Shown here piece after piece: positions 60,832-64,000 of a DNA stretch of 64,000 nt. How positions within the stretch are numbered: the stretch's first letter is position 1; every line of letters begins with the position of its first letter. Made by a program: the position numbers and the translations under genes. This stretch comes from Ruminococcus sp. FMBCY1 (GTDB lineage: Bacteria > Bacillota > Clostridia > Oscillospirales > Acutalibacteraceae): positions 1,798,001-1,862,000 of the forward strand of contig NZ_CP074197.1 of assembly GCF_023921805.1 (NCBI RefSeq), read 5' to 3'. The notes below the pieces were generated by a model, which was given only the letters and a program-made list of their open reading frames with translations, made no database searches and was not told the origin of the DNA.

Positions 60832-61530
60832 TTAATCCTCATTTAATTTTCTGACCTTTTCCATGTGGCGGAAATGTTTATAGCGGTAAAGTACATTTTC
60901 TGCCCATTCTCGGTCAATTTTTATAAAGCCTTTAAGTTTTTTGTCTTTATAAGCAAATTTGTCAATGATTCCCTTTGACTTGCCGTATATTTCAAGTCGT
61001 GCGGTTTGTACATACGGTTCTTTGTCTTTGCCTGTAAAATATGTAAAGCCCATTGTGTTGGTTTCTCTGTCATACATTGACAGGTAACCCTCGTTTACTT
61101 CAATGTTTCCGAGCTTTTTCGATACCGTCTGGCTAATTGCGAGTTTTGTCAATTCTACAGCCATATCGTCAAGTCCCGATTCAAAAATAAACAGCTTTTC
61201 CTTGAATGCATTGAATGTTGGCACAATTCGCTTGTTGATGTTGCGCAGATTGCTGTATTTGTTTTCAAGCTCATTGTCGCAAAGCTGAAAACGGTCAATT
61301 TTAGGTATAAGGTAAACCATAAAACGGTTTTTCATATCGTTATATAAAAGCGGATAGTTAAGTTTAGCGGTGTAGCCGCAGGACGGACATCTGAAATCAA
61401 ACAACTCTCCGTCAAGCACTCTTTTTCTTATAGTTTTGTCTCGTGCAGGATTTATGCTTGTGTGGATTTCCGCTTTGCTAAGTTCTCCACAACCCGGACA
61501 CACTATTGCTTTTATTACCTTGTCCGACAT
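60832..61530 (-). CDS. CpXC-domain protein
   Basis: This 232-residue cytoplasmic protein has an N-terminal CpXC zinc-ribbon domain: two C-P-x-C pairs, VCPGCG near residues 11-16 and RCPSCG near 47-52. A long C-terminal region is unassigned. The family is typical of Clostridia and its role is unknown. It converges on the phage-derived operon and shares its terminator. Confidence 0.85.
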   Translation of the reverse strand: MSDKVIKAIVCPGCGELSKAEIHTSINPARDKTIRKRVLDGELFDFRCPSCGYTAKLNYPLLYNDMKNRFMVYLIPKIDRFQLCDNELENKYSNLRNINKRIVPTFNAFKEKLFIFESGLDDMAVELTKLAISQTVSKKLGNIEVNEGYLSMYDRETNTMGFTYFTGKDKEPYVQTARLEIYGKSKGIIDKFAYKDKKLKGFIKIDREWAENVLYRYKHFRHMEKVRKLNED

Positions 61531-61680
61531 ATTTCAACACCTCTTTCTAAAATATTATATCAAACAAGTACATTTTTAACAAGCAAATTCAAAAAAAATA
61601 TTGATTTTATCTTTAATATCTGTCATAATAATAGTGTTATAAAAACGAACCCGCATTTATGCGTTAAAGGAGATATTGCT

Positions 61681-62310
61681 ATGACTTTTTTTGATACTGT
61701 TAAAGGTACAGTCAACACTGCGGCAGATACTATTTCTAATGTTACTCAGAATATTGTTGAGAAAAACCGTACAAATGCAAAACTTAACCGTCTTCGTCTT
61801 ATTATGAAATGTGAAAGTGAGCTTATGAACAGAGCATATATTGCTTTGGGTAAGTCTTTCTATGAGAATGCAAAGAAAGGCGAGAGCGTTTCTGAAGAAC
61901 AGCAGAAAAAGCTTTTTGAAGTAATTGAAAATTCCAAAGCTAAGATTGCCAAGGCAAGAGAGTGTTACCGTCAGATTGTTGACAGTTCAAACGATATTTT
62001 TTACGGTACACCCGAAACACAGCCGAAACCTGAATTTAAAAACGAAGAGGTTGTTGACATTACAGTTGCTTGCTCAAATGAAAACGAGTACAAAAGTTCT
62101 CCTTTCGAGGCACAGCCGGAGAAAAAGGAAGAGCCTGCAAAAGAAGTTCAGAACGAACCCGTAAAAGAAGAAGTTAAAACAGAAGAGAAAAAATCTGTTG
62201 ATAGGGAGATGGAGGCTTTAAAGGCTTATGTAAATAGGCTCTCACAGAGAGATGCTAAGGACGAAAGCCTTGACGCCGACACCGAAACCGATGACACAGA
62301 GTTATTTTGA
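61681..62310 (+). CDS. Helical protein with acidic linker, unknown
   Basis: This 209-residue soluble protein has an N-terminal helical domain (residues 1-105; LRLIMKCESELMNRAYIALG) and a long acidic, Lys/Glu/Pro-rich linker (about 115-175), ending in a short helix and an acidic tail. The family is not recognised. The start follows AAAGGAG by 10 bases. An envelope-linked or scaffold role is possible but not shown. Confidence 0.7.
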   Translation: MTFFDTVKGTVNTAADTISNVTQNIVEKNRTNAKLNRLRLIMKCESELMNRAYIALGKSFYENAKKGESVSEEQQKKLFEVIENSKAKIAKARECYRQIVDSSNDIFYGTPETQPKPEFKNEEVVDITVACSNENEYKSSPFEAQPEKKEEPAKEVQNEPVKEEVKTEEKKSVDREMEALKAYVNRLSQRDAKDESLDADTETDDTELF

Positions 62311-62333
62311 TTTTAACTAAAAAATAAATTCTT

Positions 62334-62368
62334 ATCCGCTGTTCTTTGTGAATGGCGGATTTTTTTTG
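62334..62368 (+). terminator. Terminator of the helical-protein gene
   Basis: ATCCGC (62334-62339) pairs with GCGGAT (62355-62360), followed by eight U residues. The stem is short. Confidence 0.65.
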
Positions 62369-62393
62369 CCGTGAATTTAGGCGGTTATTTATC

Positions 62394-62437
62394 AAAAGTT
62401 GGGGTAAATTATGGTTAACTAAACTTTTATAATTCTT
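62394..62437. repeat. Dispersed intergenic repeat (short copy)
   Basis: TTGGGGTAAATTATGGTTAA followed at once by CTAAACTTTTATAATTC carries both cores of the family, with the middle part lost and the second core inverted relative to the copy at 43.4 kb. Confidence 0.6.
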
Positions 62438-62592
62438 ATGCCAAAATTCACCTTAATTTCACACGGTCAATATAATATAATCATATACAGAGGCTATGAT
62501 ATTTACACAGTCAGAAAAAAGTATAGTATCATACGAAATCGCCGATTTTTGTATCATTTTTGCATCTAAACAAAATTGTTGTTCTTTTTTGC

Positions 62593-62621
62593 TTGACAAA
62601 ATCGTTGTATAGATATATAGT
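62593..62621 (+). promoter_or_regulatory. Promoter of the secreted propeller-like gene
   Basis: TTGACA (62593-62598), 17 bases, TATAGT (62616-62621). The leader is about 65 bases. Confidence 0.8.
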
Positions 62622-62694
62622 TATATGTATTAATGAGTGTAATACAAAGTGCGTATATAAAAGCTGATTTGTATAGAAAGGGAGCAACTTTTTA

Positions 62695-63912
62695 ATGAAA
62701 AAGTTTGTGTTGATATTTGTTACTGCGGTTGCGGTGGCTAGTGTTTCTGTTTTTGCCGCATATAATTTACCGGAAAACACCGATGCATCTAAATACGAAA
62801 ACACGCATACTATGGCGTCAACTGTTATTAACAAAAAGCCTGCAGAGTTTACTACATCGCCGAATGTTGATATGACAGGATTTGAACTTACCAAAAATTC
62901 GCCGTCAAAGTTGAACTTAAAATGCGTTGATGAGTATCAGGAAGAGTGCTTTCCAAACAATGCTTACCACCCAAAGGTGCTTGATTTAGGTAAAGACGGT
63001 TGGAACGGATACAGATACTGGGTGTCATACACTCCGTATCCGCAAGGCAATGATGAATACGAAAATCCGCATATTGTTGCATCGAACGATTTAATTAACT
63101 ATTCCGAAATTAAATTTTCGCAACCTGTTCTCTCAAATTATAAAAATGGCAGATGCTTTAATTCGGACAGTGAGATCGTTTATAACAATGACTTGAATCG
63201 TCTTGAGATAATATGGAGATACACAGACTATGATATTGATTATGCCTCTCTTTTAATGAGTTATTCATATGACGGCAATACATGGAGCAAACCGGAAACT
63301 TTTTTTGAAACCTATGACAGAAAAAAAGAAGATATGGTAAGTCCCGGTATTGTATATGATAGCGGTACATACAGAGTGTGGTATGTAAATGCTTATAAAG
63401 TAAAGTATCGTGAACTCAAGGATGGAAAATGGTCAAAAATAAGAATGTGTAAACTGCCTTATGAAAACGATGCATTTACATGGCATATAGATTTAATTAA
63501 GAATAATGATAAGTACGAAATTCTGACTTGTGCAACCGAAGATAAGCAAGATAGAAAACATATGAATCTTTACTATGCAAAGTCAGATGACGGATTGAAA
63601 TTCGGCACTGCAAAAAAGGTTCTTGAGCCTACCGGTAACGATTTTGACTGGGACGGCAACGGACTTTACAGGTCGACATTTATGTATTCGGACGGAATGT
63701 ATTATGTCCTTTACGGCGGAAGAAATGACGCCAAAAATTTTGGTGTGGGACTTTTATTCGGCAAAGATATGTATAATCTTTACGGTACAAACTGCGATTA
63801 TATAAATGACGGAGTAAACAGCGCCGGGAAGTTTTGGAATTTTATAGATCAGTATAAAGATTTTTCAAGTGAATCCGAGATAAGCGAGAAAGGCTTTAAA
63901 GTTGACGGTTGA
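62695..63912 (+). CDS. Secreted beta-propeller-like protein (glycosidase-like fold)
   Basis: This 405-residue protein has an N-terminal signal peptide (MKKFVLIFVTAVAVASVSVF, cleavage near AAYN). The mature part shows repeated strands with W/Y-rich blocks (GYRYWVSYTPYPQGNDEYEN, DYASLLMSYSYDGNTWSKPE, YYVLYGGRNDAKNFGVGL), as in five-bladed propellers of GH43/GH32-like enzymes. The Asp/Glu catalytic set cannot be assigned by eye, so enzymatic activity is unproven. A GAAAGGGAG site precedes the ATG. Another secreted-protein gene follows. Confidence 0.72.
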   Translation: MKKFVLIFVTAVAVASVSVFAAYNLPENTDASKYENTHTMASTVINKKPAEFTTSPNVDMTGFELTKNSPSKLNLKCVDEYQEECFPNNAYHPKVLDLGKDGWNGYRYWVSYTPYPQGNDEYENPHIVASNDLINYSEIKFSQPVLSNYKNGRCFNSDSEIVYNNDLNRLEIIWRYTDYDIDYASLLMSYSYDGNTWSKPETFFETYDRKKEDMVSPGIVYDSGTYRVWYVNAYKVKYRELKDGKWSKIRMCKLPYENDAFTWHIDLIKNNDKYEILTCATEDKQDRKHMNLYYAKSDDGLKFGTAKKVLEPTGNDFDWDGNGLYRSTFMYSDGMYYVLYGGRNDAKNFGVGLLFGKDMYNLYGTNCDYINDGVNSAGKFWNFIDQYKDFSSESEISEKGFKVDG

Positions 63913-63947
63913 CTTAGTAATGCTGATTTAGTTTAGAAAGGGTACAT

Positions 63948-64000
63948 ATGAAGAGAATACTTGCATTTTTGCTTGTGGCAGTTATGACTGCATCGGTTTT
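63948..64000 (+). CDS. Start of a secreted protein gene (cut by window end)
   Basis: Only 17 codons are visible. They read as a signal peptide (MKRILAFLLVAVMTAS) and follow GAAAGGG. It is probably in the same transcript as the propeller-like gene 35 bases upstream. The product cannot be named. Confidence 0.7.
   Translation, partial: MKRILAFLLVAVMTASV

Noticed and set aside
1..64000. tRNA or rRNA genes
   Set aside because: No cloverleaf with the T-loop consensus or rRNA-like stretch was found by eye; a short one could still be missed without a covariance search.

Overview
The window looks like the chromosome of a low-GC, spore-forming gut-type Clostridia member (Oscillospiraceae/Ruminococcus-like). 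Supporting signs are a GerA/SpoVAF-type spore protein, a MecA-like adaptor, small clostridial families (DUF4250, DUF6465, DUF6512, CpXC), strong Shine-Dalgarno sites and many U-tailed terminator hairpins. Taxonomy is inferred from gene content only.

Layout. (1) 1 to about 14.1 kb is an integrative mobilizable element, cut at the window start: tyrosine integrase, divergent repressor and excisionase-like genes with paired operators, RepA-like ATPase, candidate oriT, MobV relaxase and TnpV. Its cargo is defence: an Eco57I-like type IIG restriction-modification pair followed by a DUF262 gene and a HEPN RNase gene, then a tandem repeat that may encode two small RNAs, then a type II system made of a controller-like HTH protein, a PD-(D/E)XK protein and a cytosine-5 methylase. 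(2) 14.2-20.7 kb is chromosomal backbone (xpt, PNPOx-like, LURP-one-like, a broken SAP-domain gene, a TrmN6-like methylase, rsmI, folC, DUF4250, a membrane HTH protein). (3) 20.8-22.8 kb is an AT-rich island holding a HaeIII/NgoPII-like (GGCC) restriction-modification pair. (4) 22.9-33.2 kb carries sugar, transport, regulatory and pyrimidine genes (GH31, AEC carrier, WYL and AraC regulators, pyrK-pyrD, a transglutaminase-like lipoprotein). (5) 33.3-34.8 kb is a stand-alone phage fibre locus. (6) 34.9-49.9 kb is backbone again: mecA, GH13, an Agr-like two-component system, a phosphohexomutase, an ECF sigma/anti-sigma pair, rpe, a degenerate P-type ATPase-like protein, rlmB and a GerA protein. 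(7) 50.2-60.7 kb is a compact phage-derived head and baseplate operon. (8) 60.8-64 kb holds a CpXC protein, an unknown protein and secreted proteins.

The most interesting system is (7) plus (5). The operon has terminase, portal, protease/scaffold, capsid, connectors and contractile-type baseplate genes, but no recognisable sheath, tape measure, lysis, integrase, repressor or replication genes. The fibre gene that would normally follow the baseplate sits about 17 kb away. The 58 bases upstream of the fibre gene match the 58 bases upstream of the operon at 45 positions without a gap. This suggests a domesticated, co-regulated particle (gene-transfer-agent-like or a capsid-bearing injection particle) split over two loci.
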